A stretch of DNA of 64,000 nucleotides, taken from assembly GCA_041908165.1 (NCBI GenBank), contig JAYRFV010000065.1, forward strand, positions 1 through 64,000, given 5' to 3'. Source of the stretch: JACQZU01 sp041908165. Its GTDB lineage: Bacteria > Acidobacteriota > Holophagae > Holophagales > Holophagaceae. Of this stretch, positions 20,664 through 29,308 are shown in pieces (positions within the stretch are counted from its first letter, which is position 1; each line of letters opens with the position of its first letter). The translations under genes and the position numbers were made by a program. The notes beneath the pieces were generated by a model. That model was given only the letters and a program-made list of their open reading frames with translations, had not been told where the DNA came from and did no database searches.

Positions 20664-20816
20664 CTAGGATGGCCCCGCTGGAACTGGATCGCCAATGACG
20701 ATCAGCCCGATAAGGCCCAGTACCCGAAGCAGCGAGGCCGCCGCCACGCCCCGGGAACCGGAGGCGGGGACGGAAGCTGCCGGGGACTGCTGCATGGGAT
20801 CATCATGGGCATCCAT
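20664..20816 (-). CDS. Probable ilv leader peptide (attenuator control)
   Basis: A 50-residue ORF between leuD and ilvB. Residues about 31-41 read LLRVLGLIGLIVIG, ten Leu/Ile/Val residues out of fourteen, just upstream of the terminator hairpin. Leader peptides of ilv operons stall ribosomes at such codons when charged tRNAs are scarce, freeing an antiterminator. The exact start is uncertain: ATG 20816 has no good ribosome binding site, and an in-frame ATG at 20795 or a GTG nearer the run would work equally well. Composition and position support the call; regulation is inferred. Confidence 0.65.
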   Translation of the reverse strand: MDAHDDPMQQSPAASVPASGSRGVAAASLLRVLGLIGLIVIGDPVPAGPS

Positions 20817-20880
20817 TCAGGGAATGCAAGAAAAAAGGAAGATAAATCGGATTGATGGGGCCATTCACCGCGCCCGGCCT

Positions 20881-21483
20881 TCATCCGACCCGGGTGTCGA
20901 AGTCCGCCCTCGCGCGCGCCTCGTGGGCCTGGATGGCCGCCTCGCGCTGCAGCACGAAGCCGATGTCATCGACGCCCTCGCGCAGGCACTGGCGGCGGAA
21001 GGGGTCCATGGGGAAGGCGCGTTCCTGGCCGTCCGGCAGGCGCAGCGAGGGACCGGCCAGGTCCACCCCCACGACGGCTCCGGCGGGAGCCTCGAGGAGC
21101 AGCCGATGGTCGGCGGCCTCCACCTGGATCGGAACCAGCCCGTTCTTGAGGGCGTTCTGCCTGAAGATGTCGGCGAAGGACTTCGCCACCACCGCCTGGA
21201 AGCCTGCGTCGAGGAGGGCCCAGGGGGCGTGCTCGCGGGAGCTGCCGCAGCCGAAGTTGTCGCCGGCAAGCAGCACCCGCGCGCCCAGGGCCTCGGGCCG
21301 GTTGAGCGGGAAGCCCGGCACCGGCGCACCGGCCGCATCGTAGCGCCAGTCCTGGAAGCAGTGCCTCCCCAGCCCTTCCTTCACGGTGGTCTTGAGGAAC
21401 CGCGCCGGGATGATCTGGTCGGTGTCGATGTGGTCGCGGTCCAGCACGACGAAGGTCGACGCGAAGGCCTCGAAGGGTTTCAC
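20881..21483 (-). CDS. leuD: 3-isopropylmalate dehydratase small subunit
   Basis: The swivel-domain subunit (200 residues) of the isomerase that converts 2- to 3-isopropylmalate. Visible signatures are DHIDTDQIIPARFLK near the N-terminus and GDNFGCGSSREHAPWAL for substrate phosphate and hydroxyl contact. Its ATG overlaps the leuC stop by 4 bp. It is the last leu gene before the ilv leader region. Confidence 0.95.
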   Translation of the reverse strand: MKPFEAFASTFVVLDRDHIDTDQIIPARFLKTTVKEGLGRHCFQDWRYDAAGAPVPGFPLNRPEALGARVLLAGDNFGCGSSREHAPWALLDAGFQAVVAKSFADIFRQNALKNGLVPIQVEAADHRLLLEAPAGAVVGVDLAGPSLRLPDGQERAFPMDPFRRQCLREGVDDIGFVLQREAAIQAHEARARADFDTRVG

Positions 21484-22880
21484 AGCAGCCTCCTCGGGTC
21501 GGCCACCGCGCCGGCCACCGCGGCGGCGGCGGCGGACAGGGGGCTGGCCAGGAAGGTGCGCGCGCCCTTCCCCTGCCGGCCCTCGAAATTGCGGTTGCTG
21601 GTGGCGACGCAGGTCTGGCCGGCGGCCACCTCGTCACCGTTCATGGCGATGCACATCGAGCAGCCGGGCTCGCGCCACTCGGCGCCGGCGGCGCGGAACA
21701 CATCGGCCAGCCCCTCCGCCTCGGCCTGGCGCTGCACCGCCTCGCTGCCCGGCACCACCAGGGTCCGGGTGCCGGGGTTCACCTTGCGCCCCCGGAGGAT
21801 CCGCGCGGCGTCGCGCAGGTCGGACAGGCGCCCGTTGGTGCAGCTGCCGATGAAGACCACCTGCACCGGCCGGCCGAGCAGGGGCCGGCCCGGTTCCACG
21901 CCCATGTAGTCGAGGCTGCGGAGGTAGGCCCCGCGCTCGGCGGCGGGCAGTCCGGAGGCCTCCGGCACCGTGCCGGTGACCGCCATGCCCTGGGCGGGGT
22001 TGGTGCCGAAGGTGATCATCGGCTCCAGCGCGGCGCCATCGAGGACGACCTCGCCGTCGAAGGCCGCGCCGTCATCGCTGCGCAGGCCGCGCCAGCGAAT
22101 CACAGCCGCGTCCCAGGCCGCGCCCTTCGGCGCAAAGGGCCGGCCGTCGAGGTAGTCGAAGGTGGTGTCGTCCGGGGCGACCATGCCGGCCCGGGCGCCC
22201 GCCTCGATGCTCATGTTGCAGACCGTCATCCGGCCTTCCATGTCCAGCCCGCGGATGGCCGGACCGGTGTACTCGAGCACCGCGCCGGTGCCGCCGCCCA
22301 CGCCCATCCGGGCGATCAGGGCCAGGATCAGGTCCTTGGCGGAGACGCCGGCGCCCAGGGCGCCGTCCACCCGCACCCGCAGGGCGCGCGGCTTGGGCTG
22401 CAGCAGGCACTGGCTGGCCAGCACCATCTCCACTTCGCTGGTGCCGATCCCGAAGGCCAGCGCGCCGAAGGCGCCGTGGGTGGCGGTGTGGCTGTCGCCG
22501 CAGACGATGGTCATGCCCGGCTGGGTGAGGCCGAGCTCCGGCCCGATCACGTGGACGACCCCCTGGCGGCCGCTGCCCGGGCCGAACAGCGGCACCCCGG
22601 CCTCGGCGCAGTTGGCCACCAGCTGGTCGATCTGGGCCTTGGCCACGGCGTCCTGGATCGGCAGGGCGCGGTCGTGGGTGGGGATGCTGTGGTCGATCGT
22701 GGCCACCGTGCGGTCCGGCCGGCGCACCTTCAGGCCGCGGGCCCGCAGGCCGGAGAAGGCCTGCGGGCTGGTGACCTCGTGGACCAGGTGCAGGTCGATG
22801 TAGACCAGGGTCGGGCCGTCGGCGACCTCGGCCACCCGGTGGGCGTCCCAGAGCTTGTCGAACAGGGTCGAGGGCATCAC
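21480..22880 (-). CDS. leuC: 3-isopropylmalate dehydratase large subunit
   Basis: A 466-residue aconitase-family subunit. The three 4Fe-4S ligands are present: C347 in GSCTNGR and C407/C410 in PGCSMC. The early motifs DHSIPTHDR and GDSHTATHGAFGALAFGIG are also intact. It works with LeuD, encoded immediately downstream with a 4-bp overlap. The start (ATG 22880, possibly 22877) overlaps the leuB stop. Confidence 0.96.
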   Translation of the reverse strand: MMPSTLFDKLWDAHRVAEVADGPTLVYIDLHLVHEVTSPQAFSGLRARGLKVRRPDRTVATIDHSIPTHDRALPIQDAVAKAQIDQLVANCAEAGVPLFGPGSGRQGVVHVIGPELGLTQPGMTIVCGDSHTATHGAFGALAFGIGTSEVEMVLASQCLLQPKPRALRVRVDGALGAGVSAKDLILALIARMGVGGGTGAVLEYTGPAIRGLDMEGRMTVCNMSIEAGARAGMVAPDDTTFDYLDGRPFAPKGAAWDAAVIRWRGLRSDDGAAFDGEVVLDGAALEPMITFGTNPAQGMAVTGTVPEASGLPAAERGAYLRSLDYMGVEPGRPLLGRPVQVVFIGSCTNGRLSDLRDAARILRGRKVNPGTRTLVVPGSEAVQRQAEAEGLADVFRAAGAEWREPGCSMCIAMNGDEVAAGQTCVATSNRNFEGRQGKGARTFLASPLSAAAAAVAGAVADPRRLL

Positions 22881-23962
22881 CGGCCCCCTCCGACGGCGAT
22901 GCCGGCGCAGACCGCGTCGCCGACCTCGGAGGTGGAGCCGCTCCCGCCCAGGTCCGGCGTCCGCGGCCCGTCGCGCAGGACCGCCGCCACGGCGTCCTCC
23001 ACGGCGCGGGCCTCGGCGTGCAGGCCGAAGCTCCAGGCCAGCATCATCGCGGCGGAGCTGATGGTGCCCAGGGGGTTGGCCAGGCCCTTCCCGGCGATCG
23101 CCGGGGCCGAGCCGTGGATCGGCTCGTAGAGCCCGCGGTAGCCGCCGGAGGGCAGCTTGGGACCGAGCGAGGCCGAGGGCAGCAGGCCGATGGAACCGAC
23201 GATCACCGCCGCCTCGTCGCTGAGGATGTCGCCGAACAGGTTCTCGGTGAGCAGCACGTCGAAGCCGGCCGGGTCCAGCACCAGCTGCATGGCGGCGTTG
23301 TCCACCAGCAGGTGGTCCACCTTCACGCCCGGATGGTCCGCGGCGACTTCATCCACCACCGTCCGCCACAGCCGGGAATTCTCCAGCACGTTGGCCTTGT
23401 CGACGCTGGTGAGGCGGCCCCGCCGCGCCGCCGCCAGTTCGAAGGCCAGCGTCGTGATCCGCTGGATCTCCGGGGCCGTGTAGGCCATGGTGTTGACCGC
23501 CCGGCGTCCGTCGCCCTGCCCTTCCAGTCCCCTGGGCTGGTTGAAGTAGAGGCCGCCGGTCAGCTCGCGGACGATCAGCAGGTCGGTGCCGCGGACCCGC
23601 TCCGGCCGCAGCGGCGAGGCGTCCAGCAGGCTGGCGTGGGCGCGCACCGGCCGCAGGTTGGCGTACACGCCCATGGCCGCGCGCAGTTCCAGCAGGCCCT
23701 TCTCGGGGCGCAGGGCCGGCGGCAGGCCGTCGTAGGCCGGCAGGCCGACCGCGCCGAGCAGCACCGCATCGGCCTCCAGGGCCTCCGCGCGCGCCGAGGG
23801 CGGCAGGGCGGCGCCGGTGGCCTCCAGGGCGGCGGCGCCGATCAGGTCGTGGCGGGCCTCGAGGCGGTGGCCGAAGCGCGCTGCAACGGCCTGCAGCACC
23901 TTCTCGGCCTCGCGGGCGACCTCCGGGCCGATGCCGTCGCCGGGCAGGAACAGGATCCGCAT
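22877..23962 (-). CDS. leuB: 3-isopropylmalate dehydrogenase
   Basis: Oxidises and decarboxylates 3-isopropylmalate to 2-oxoisocaproate with NAD. The 361 residues show LPGDGIGPEV at the N-terminus, RELTGGLYF, VDKANVLENSRLWR and the DEAA/GSAPAIAGKGLANPLGTI adenosine-binding region. The start is ATG 23962 after GGGAGGG; the ATG at 23983 adds seven residues. It lies 28 bp downstream of leuA. Confidence 0.95.
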   Translation of the reverse strand: MRILFLPGDGIGPEVAREAEKVLQAVAARFGHRLEARHDLIGAAALEATGAALPPSARAEALEADAVLLGAVGLPAYDGLPPALRPEKGLLELRAAMGVYANLRPVRAHASLLDASPLRPERVRGTDLLIVRELTGGLYFNQPRGLEGQGDGRRAVNTMAYTAPEIQRITTLAFELAAARRGRLTSVDKANVLENSRLWRTVVDEVAADHPGVKVDHLLVDNAAMQLVLDPAGFDVLLTENLFGDILSDEAAVIVGSIGLLPSASLGPKLPSGGYRGLYEPIHGSAPAIAGKGLANPLGTISSAAMMLAWSFGLHAEARAVEDAVAAVLRDGPRTPDLGGSGSTSEVGDAVCAGIAVGGGR

Positions 23963-23990
23963 GTCAGCCCTCCCGTGGGTCACCAGCTTC

Positions 23991-25157
23991 TCACGCGCTG
24001 ACCTGGGCCGCTTCCCGGGCGATCGCCAGGATTTCGCCGTCGCTGACGCCCTTGTTGCGGTCGGCCAGGGCGATGAAGCCGCGGTAGGCGCGCTCCAGGG
24101 CGGCGCCCTCGAGCGGCTGGCCCAGCTCCTCGCAGCGGATCCGCAGGGCGTGGCGGCCGCTGTGCTTGCCCAGGATCAGCCGGCTGGCGGGCACCCCGAC
24201 GTCCTTCGGGTCCATGATCTCGTAGGTGGTGCGCTCCTTGAGCACGCCGTCCTGGTGGATGCCGGCCTCGTGGGCGAAGGCGTTGCGGCCGACGATGGCC
24301 TTGTTCGGCTGGGGGCCGAAGCCGATCACCTCGGCGAGGGCCTGGCTGGCCGGGAACAGGCCCTGGGTGCGCACCCGCGTGGCCAGGCCGAGCCGGGCCT
24401 GGCGGACCCGCAGGGCCATCACCACCTCCTCGAGGGCGGCGTTGCCGGCGCGTTCGCCGATGCCGTTGAGGGTGCACTCCACCTGGCGGGCGCCGGCGAG
24501 CACGCCGGCCAGCGAATTGGCGGTGGCCAGGCCGAGGTCGTTGTGGCAGTGGACGCTCACCACCGCCCGGTCGCCGACCTCGGCGACGATCCAGCCGACC
24601 ATCTCGGCGAACTCCTCGGGGACGGTGTAGCCCACCGTGTCGGGGATGTTGATGGTGGTGGCCCCGGCCTCCACCGCGGCGCTGGCGACCAGGCGCAGGA
24701 ACTCGGGCTCGGTGCGGGTGGCGTCCTCGGCGGAGAACTCGACATCGTCGACATAGGTGCGGGCCAGCCGCACCGCCTCGGTGGTGGCCACCAGCACCTG
24801 CTCCTGGTTCATGCGCAGCTTGTGCAGGCGGTGCAGCGGGCTGGTGGACAGGAAGGTGTGGATGCGCGGCCGCTCGGCGCCCTCCAGGGCCTGCGCGGCC
24901 CGCCTCAGGTCGTCGGCCTTGGCCCGGGCCAGGCCGGCCACCGCAACCCCCCGCACGGCCCGCGAGATCTGCCGCACTGCGTCGAAGTCCCCGTCGGAGG
25001 CGATCGGGAAGCCGGCCTCCAGCACGTCCACGCCGAGGTCGGCCAGCATTCCCGCCAGGCGGACCTTCTCGGCCACGGTCATGCTGCAGCCGCAGGCCTG
25101 CTCGCCGTCCCGCAGGGTGGTGTCGAAAAGGGTGACGTGATCGTTTTTGGCGCTCAT
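23991..25157 (-). CDS. leuA: 2-isopropylmalate synthase, short form without regulatory domain
   Basis: Condenses acetyl-CoA with 2-oxoisovalerate, the committed step to leucine. The HMGL-like TIM barrel is complete: LFDTTLRDGEQACGCSM, VSVHCHNDLGLATANS with the HxH metal pair, and the GIGERAGNAALEE motif. The protein stops at 388 residues after the linker helices, so the roughly 120-residue C-terminal LeuA dimerisation domain, which mediates leucine feedback in long forms, is absent. Homocitrate or citramalate synthase is possible by length, but the leuBCD context favours LeuA. The start is ATG 25157. Confidence 0.87.
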   Translation of the reverse strand: MSAKNDHVTLFDTTLRDGEQACGCSMTVAEKVRLAGMLADLGVDVLEAGFPIASDGDFDAVRQISRAVRGVAVAGLARAKADDLRRAAQALEGAERPRIHTFLSTSPLHRLHKLRMNQEQVLVATTEAVRLARTYVDDVEFSAEDATRTEPEFLRLVASAAVEAGATTINIPDTVGYTVPEEFAEMVGWIVAEVGDRAVVSVHCHNDLGLATANSLAGVLAGARQVECTLNGIGERAGNAALEEVVMALRVRQARLGLATRVRTQGLFPASQALAEVIGFGPQPNKAIVGRNAFAHEAGIHQDGVLKERTTYEIMDPKDVGVPASRLILGKHSGRHALRIRCEELGQPLEGAALERAYRGFIALADRNKGVSDGEILAIAREAAQVSA

Positions 25158-25266
25158 GATCTCAAGGGTGGTCAGCCCGGGATCCATTAATCCAATTAAT
25201 ATATTTTTTGTTTGAATAAGCATTCGTGATGGAATCCGCAATGCGGATGGGACTGGAGGATCCCCG
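25158..25266. promoter_or_regulatory. leuA-lysR divergent control region with LysR-type operator
   Basis: The gap is strikingly A+T-rich against the surrounding sequence. ATTAATCCAATTAAT at 25186-25200 is a perfect inverted repeat and fits the T-N11-A LysR box. A second weak dyad ATTC-N6-GAAT lies near 25224-25237. It sits between the divergent leuA and LysR genes, as expected for an autoregulating activator. Confidence 0.6.
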
Positions 25267-26178
25267 GTGGCCCAGGACTCGACCCTTCTGAATGTGTTCC
25301 TGACGGTGGTGGAGGAGGGCAGCTTCACCCGCGCCGCCGAGAAGCTGTTCCGGACGCAGCCCGCGGTCTCCATGGCGATCCAGCGGCTGGAGGCGGAGCT
25401 GGGCGAGACCCTCATCGACCGCAGCGGGCGGGAACTGTCGCTGACCGACGCCGGGCGCCTGGTGCACGCCTGCGCCCGCCAGCAGGAGAACCTCCACCAG
25501 AGCCTGGTCAACCAGCTCGCCGAGCTGCGAAACAAGGCCTCCGGCCGCCTCGTGATCGGCGCCAACGAGTCGATGACGCTGTACCTGCTGCAGCACCTGT
25601 CGCGCTACAGGCGCGCCTTCCCCAAGGTCAAGGTGGTGGTGCAGCGCAGCCGCAGCGGCGAGATCGCGGACCGCCTCCTGGGCGGCGACCTGGACCTCGG
25701 GGTGGTCAGCTTCGCCTTCCAGGACGAGCGGTTCCGGTCCCAGGTGCTGTACGTGGACCACCTCTCCTTCGTGGTCCCGCCGGACCACCGGCTGGCCCGG
25801 CGCAGCTCGGTCCCGATCAAGGAGCTGGACGCGGAGGTGTTCGTCGCCCACAACGTGGCCTCGCCCTACCGTGAGGCGGTGATCCGCACCTTCGCCCAGC
25901 ACAAGGTCGCCCTGCGCATGGACATCGAGATGCCGACCATGGAGAGCATCCGGCGCATGGTCCAGGCCGGCGAGGGCGTGGCCTTCCTGCCGCGCATGGC
26001 GGTGGACCAGGATGTCCGCCAGGGGATCCTCAAGGAGGTCGTGGTCCAGGAGCTGAAGGTGGAGCGCAAGATCCACCTGGTCTACCTGGAGAAGCGGCCC
26101 CTCAGCCACGCCGCGAAGGCCTTCCTGGACCTCGTGCGGAAGGAGGTCGGCCGGCTGCCCCGGTCCGAGCCGGGTTGA
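25267..26178 (+). CDS. LysR-family transcriptional regulator of the leu-ilv cluster
   Basis: The 303-residue protein has an N-terminal winged helix-turn-helix (residues 1-62; FLTVVEEGSFTRAAEKLFRTQPAVSMAIQRLE), a linker helix and a C-terminal periplasmic-binding-like effector domain. The start is GTG 25267 with GGAGG nine bases upstream. Divergence from leuA and a palindromic T-N11-A site between them suggest that it controls the leucine/isoleucine/valine genes, probably with a pathway intermediate as effector, as known for IlvY and LeuO-type regulators. Effector identity is not visible. Confidence 0.88.
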   Translation: MAQDSTLLNVFLTVVEEGSFTRAAEKLFRTQPAVSMAIQRLEAELGETLIDRSGRELSLTDAGRLVHACARQQENLHQSLVNQLAELRNKASGRLVIGANESMTLYLLQHLSRYRRAFPKVKVVVQRSRSGEIADRLLGGDLDLGVVSFAFQDERFRSQVLYVDHLSFVVPPDHRLARRSSVPIKELDAEVFVAHNVASPYREAVIRTFAQHKVALRMDIEMPTMESIRRMVQAGEGVAFLPRMAVDQDVRQGILKEVVVQELKVERKIHLVYLEKRPLSHAAKAFLDLVRKEVGRLPRSEPG

Positions 26179-26185
26179 GCGCGGT

Positions 26186-26217
26186 GCAGGGTCCGCCGGA
26201 GCCCCGGCGGACCCTGC
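26186..26217. terminator. Bidirectional terminator between the LysR gene and tpl
   Basis: A perfect 14-bp stem, GCAGGGTCCGCCGG (26186-26199) with CCGGCGGACCCTGC (26204-26217), and a 4-nt loop. It fills the 51-bp gap between two convergent genes. There is no long T-tract on either side. Confidence 0.7.
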
Positions 26218-26229
26218 GTCCCGCGCGCG

Positions 26230-27621
26230 CTACACGCCGACCGGCGCCAGTTCCTCGAAGCGGGCCTGGAAGAAGCGCAGGCTCTCCGGCTCGTAGACCA
26301 TCCGCAGGCCGGGGATCTGCCGGCGGTGCTCGTACAGGTCGATGCAGCTCTCCGCGACCACGTCCATGTGCAGGTTCGTGTAGACCCGCCGCGGGATGGT
26401 GAGGCGCACCAGCTCCAGTTCGGGACGGTGGTGGTCGCCGGTGGCGGCGTTGCGGCCGGCGCTGACGATGCCGCGCTCCATGGCGCGCACGCCGCTGTCC
26501 AGGTACAGCGCCGCCGCCAGGGCCTGGGAGGGGAACTCGTCCTGGCTCAGGTGCGACAGGAACCGCTTGGCGTCGAGGAACACGGCGTGGCCGCCCACCG
26601 GGCGGACGATCGGCACGCCGGCGTCCATGAGCTTCTGGCCCAGGTACTCGACCTGGCGGACGCGGCTGGCGATGTACTCGTCCTCCACCATCTCGCGCAT
26701 GCCCTGGGCCAGCGCCTCGAGGTCGCGGCCGGCCAGTCCGCCATAGGTGGGCATGCCCTCGAACACCACCACGAGCTCCTTCGCCTTGAGGAAGAAGTCG
26801 TCGTTGTTGGTGGCCAGGAAGCCGCCGATGTTCACCAGGTTGTCCTTCTTCGAGGACACGGTGACGCCCTCGCCGTGGCTCATCATCTCCCGCAGGATCT
26901 CGCGGGCCGGCTTGTCGGCGTAGCCGGCTTCGCGCTGCTGGATGAAGTAGGCGTTCTCCATCGCCCGTGTGGCGTCGAAGATGATCGGCAGGCCGTAGCG
27001 GCCGGCCCAGGCGCTGACGTCGCGCAGGTTGGCCATGCTGAAGGGCTGGCCGCCGGCCATGTTCACGCAGGGCGAGATCGACAGGTAGGCGATCTGCTCG
27101 GGACCGACCCGGTCCACCAGCTTCTGCAGCTTGGCGATGTCGACGTTGCCCTTCCAGGGGTAGTCGCTCCAGGGGTCCTTGGCCTCGTCGACGATGCAGT
27201 CGTAGAAGATGCCGCCGGCCCGCTCCACGTGGGCGCGGGTGGTGGTGAAGTACATGTTCATCGGCACGTACTGGCCGGGCTTGATGCGGATCTGGCTGGT
27301 CAGGTGCTCGGCGGCGCGGCCCTGGTGGGTGGGCACGATGTGCTTGAACCCGTAGACGTCGCGCATCGCCTGCTCGAGCCGGTAGAAGCTCTTCGCCCCG
27401 GCGTAGGCCTCGTCGCCGCGCAGCATCATCGACCACTGCAGGTCGCTCATGGCGGTGGTGCCCGAGTCGGTGAGCAGGTCGATGTAGACGTCCTCGCTCT
27501 TAAGCAGGAAGGTGTTGTAGCCGGCCTCGCGGATCGCCCGCTCGCGCTCCTCGCGGGTGGTCATCTTCAGGGATTCCACCATCTTGATCTTGTAGGGTTC
27601 GGCGATGGTCCGCGCGGGCAT
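26230..27621 (-). CDS. tpl: Tyrosine phenol-lyase (beta-tyrosinase)
   Basis: A PLP enzyme that cleaves tyrosine to phenol, pyruvate and ammonia. The 463 residues match the TPL rather than the tryptophanase pattern: MNMYFTTTRAHVE, IIFDATRAMENAYF, SSKKDNLVNIGGF with the PLP lysine (about K258/K259), and MERGIVSAGRN with the arginine that binds the phenol side. Tryptophanase has different residues at these points. The start is ATG 27621, as 15 upstream residues are not family-like. An Lrp-family gene lies upstream on the same strand. Tryptophanase is the main alternative but less likely. Confidence 0.86.
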   Translation of the reverse strand: MPARTIAEPYKIKMVESLKMTTREERERAIREAGYNTFLLKSEDVYIDLLTDSGTTAMSDLQWSMMLRGDEAYAGAKSFYRLEQAMRDVYGFKHIVPTHQGRAAEHLTSQIRIKPGQYVPMNMYFTTTRAHVERAGGIFYDCIVDEAKDPWSDYPWKGNVDIAKLQKLVDRVGPEQIAYLSISPCVNMAGGQPFSMANLRDVSAWAGRYGLPIIFDATRAMENAYFIQQREAGYADKPAREILREMMSHGEGVTVSSKKDNLVNIGGFLATNNDDFFLKAKELVVVFEGMPTYGGLAGRDLEALAQGMREMVEDEYIASRVRQVEYLGQKLMDAGVPIVRPVGGHAVFLDAKRFLSHLSQDEFPSQALAAALYLDSGVRAMERGIVSAGRNAATGDHHRPELELVRLTIPRRVYTNLHMDVVAESCIDLYEHRRQIPGLRMVYEPESLRFFQARFEELAPVGV

Positions 27622-27699
27622 GGCAGCCTCCAGGGCAGGGGCCGCCGGTCGCGGCCGTTCTCCCAAAGTTAGGCGGCGGGGCCGTTCCGGACCATAGAA

Positions 27700-27745
27700 T
27701 AGTCTTCGGAAAATAAGTCTGATATAGAAGAATTCCGAATTTTAT
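27700..27745 (-). promoter_or_regulatory. A+T-rich control region of tpl with inverted repeat
   Basis: The 132-bp gap between the lrp and tpl genes has an A+T-rich core. TTCGGA at 27705-27710 and TCCGAA at 27734-27739 form a dyad, and extended arms include GAATTCCGAAT at 27730-27740. This is a plausible Lrp-type operator for tpl. No confident -35/-10 pair was recognised. Confidence 0.4.
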
Positions 27746-27753
27746 TCTTATTA

Positions 27754-28311
27754 TTACTTCGTTTTCGAATTTGATTGGTCCTGGCTTCGGGATCTTGAAC
27801 CGGAGTCCTCCGAGCCCGTGGCTCGGCCGCCACCCTTCCCTGCCGTGACCAGGGCCGGTGCGACCGGGTTGGAGAGGTACTCGTAGACCAGGGAGGTCTC
27901 GATGTGGGCCACCTCCGGCCGGTTGGTGAACACGTCCAGGGCCAGGTCCTTCAGGTGGCCCATGTCCCGCGCCACCACGTGCACCAGGAAGTCGTGGGCG
28001 CCGGTGACGTAGAAGATCTCCCGCACCTCCGGCAGGGCCCGCAGGTGCTTCATGAAGGTCTTCACGTGGTTGCGGTTGTGCTGGCGCATCCGGACGGCGA
28101 CCACCGCCTGCACGCCGATGCCCAGCGCCTCCGGCGCCACCCGGGCGTGGAAACCCTGGAGCGCGCCGGAGTCCCGCAGCCGCTGCACCCGGGCCAGGCA
28201 GGAGGAGGGCGCCAGTTCGACCGCGGCGGCCAGTTCCTTGTTGCTGAGGCGAGCATCATTCTGCAGGAGGTGCAGGATGCGGAAATCGATTCGGTCCAAC
28301 GAGAATTCCAT
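27754..28311 (-). CDS. Lrp/AsnC-family transcriptional regulator
   Basis: A 185-residue protein with an N-terminal helix-turn-helix (FRILHLLQNDARLSNKELAAAV, then SSCLARVQRL) and a C-terminal RAM/AsnC ligand domain containing VREIFYVTGAHDFLVHVV. A low-complexity Ser/Gly/Arg tail of about 25 residues follows and is unusual for the family. The start is ATG 28311 after GGGAGC. It is directly upstream of tpl, so tyrosine or another amino acid is a reasonable ligand, but this is inference. Confidence 0.87.
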   Translation of the reverse strand: MEFSLDRIDFRILHLLQNDARLSNKELAAAVELAPSSCLARVQRLRDSGALQGFHARVAPEALGIGVQAVVAVRMRQHNRNHVKTFMKHLRALPEVREIFYVTGAHDFLVHVVARDMGHLKDLALDVFTNRPEVAHIETSLVYEYLSNPVAPALVTAGKGGGRATGSEDSGSRSRSQDQSNSKTK

Positions 28312-28425
28312 GGATGGGCTCCCGGACGCGGCGGCCTCGGCCGAATGCACCCTCATTCTAACTGTCCGCTCCCGCCCTCCCCTGCCCTTGGCCCCTGGAT
28401 CCGGGCCGTTCGCCCCTGCAGCCGG

Positions 28426-29280
28426 CTACTTCAGGTGCCTGCGGAGGAAGGCGACGGTGCGGCCCCAGGCCAGGGTGGCGGCGGCTTCGTCGTGGCGGGC
28501 GGCGTTGGTGTCGTTGTTGAAGGCATGGTGGACGCCGGGGTAGGTGTGGATTTCGTAGGCCTTGCCGGCGGCCTTGAGGGCCGCCTCGAAGGCGGGGACG
28601 GCGGCGTTGATGCGGTCGTCGAGCCCGGCGTAGTGCAGCAGGAGCGGCGCCCGGATCGCGGCCACGGCCTCGGTCCGGGGCGGCATGCCGTAGTAGGCCA
28701 CGCCCGCCGCCAGGAGCGGGTCCTGGGCGGCCAGCGCGTTCACGGCGGCGCCGCCCCAGCAGAACCCGACCGCGGCGGCCCGGCCGCTGCCCTCCGCGTG
28801 GCCGCGGAGGAAGGCCAGGGCAGCGCGCCCGCAGGCCAGGGCGGCCTCCGGCGTCACCTGGGCCATGAGCCGCCGCCCTGCGTCCTCGTCGGCGGGGGTT
28901 CCCCCCAGCGGCGACAGGTAGTCCAGTCCGAGCGCGAGGAACCCCTCCAGCGCCAGCCGGCGGGTGATGTCCTTGATGTGCGGATTGAGGCCGCGGTTCT
29001 CGTGGACCACCAGCAGCCCCGGCCAGGCCTTCCCCTTGGCGGGCCGCACGAGGTAGCCCTGCAGGTTCTCGACGCCGGGAACGGCCACGGTGCCCGCGGC
29101 CAGCCGGGGGTCCGACTCGGCCACCCGAGGGTCGGCGGTGTAGTCGTTCTGCAGCACGGGCAGGATCGCCTGCGCCGCCACGGCGCTGCCCGCCAGGCCG
29201 GCGAGGCGGTCGAGGAAGTCCCGGCGCGAGATCCCGCCGTGGGTGTAGGCGTCGTAGAGCTGGACGATGCGGCGGTCCAT
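28426..29280 (-). CDS. Exported dienelactone hydrolase-family protein
   Basis: An alpha/beta hydrolase of 284 residues. The catalytic triad of the dienelactone hydrolase family is visible: nucleophile Cys in GFCWGG, Asp in GLDDRIN, and His in VHHAFNN. The N-terminus has SRRDFLDRLAG followed by a hydrophobic Ala-rich stretch, a twin-arginine (Tat) signal arrangement, so the enzyme may be periplasmic. Substrate unknown. It lies just downstream of the PlsC-like gene on the same strand. Confidence 0.82.
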   Translation of the reverse strand: MDRRIVQLYDAYTHGGISRRDFLDRLAGLAGSAVAAQAILPVLQNDYTADPRVAESDPRLAAGTVAVPGVENLQGYLVRPAKGKAWPGLLVVHENRGLNPHIKDITRRLALEGFLALGLDYLSPLGGTPADEDAGRRLMAQVTPEAALACGRAALAFLRGHAEGSGRAAAVGFCWGGAAVNALAAQDPLLAAGVAYYGMPPRTEAVAAIRAPLLLHYAGLDDRINAAVPAFEAALKAAGKAYEIHTYPGVHHAFNNDTNAARHDEAAATLAWGRTVAFLRRHLK

Positions 29281-29308
29281 GGAGCCTCCGTGCTGCGCGG
29301 TGCCGCGC

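Noticed and set aside
20702..20884. 60-codon minus-strand ORF in the leader region
   Set aside because: Pro/Arg-rich with no branched-chain run; the overlapping frame at 20664-20816 fits an ilv leader far better.
26230..27621. Tryptophanase as the identity
   Set aside because: Residues around the active site (TTTRAH, FDATRAMENAY, MERGIVSAGRN) match tyrosine phenol-lyase.
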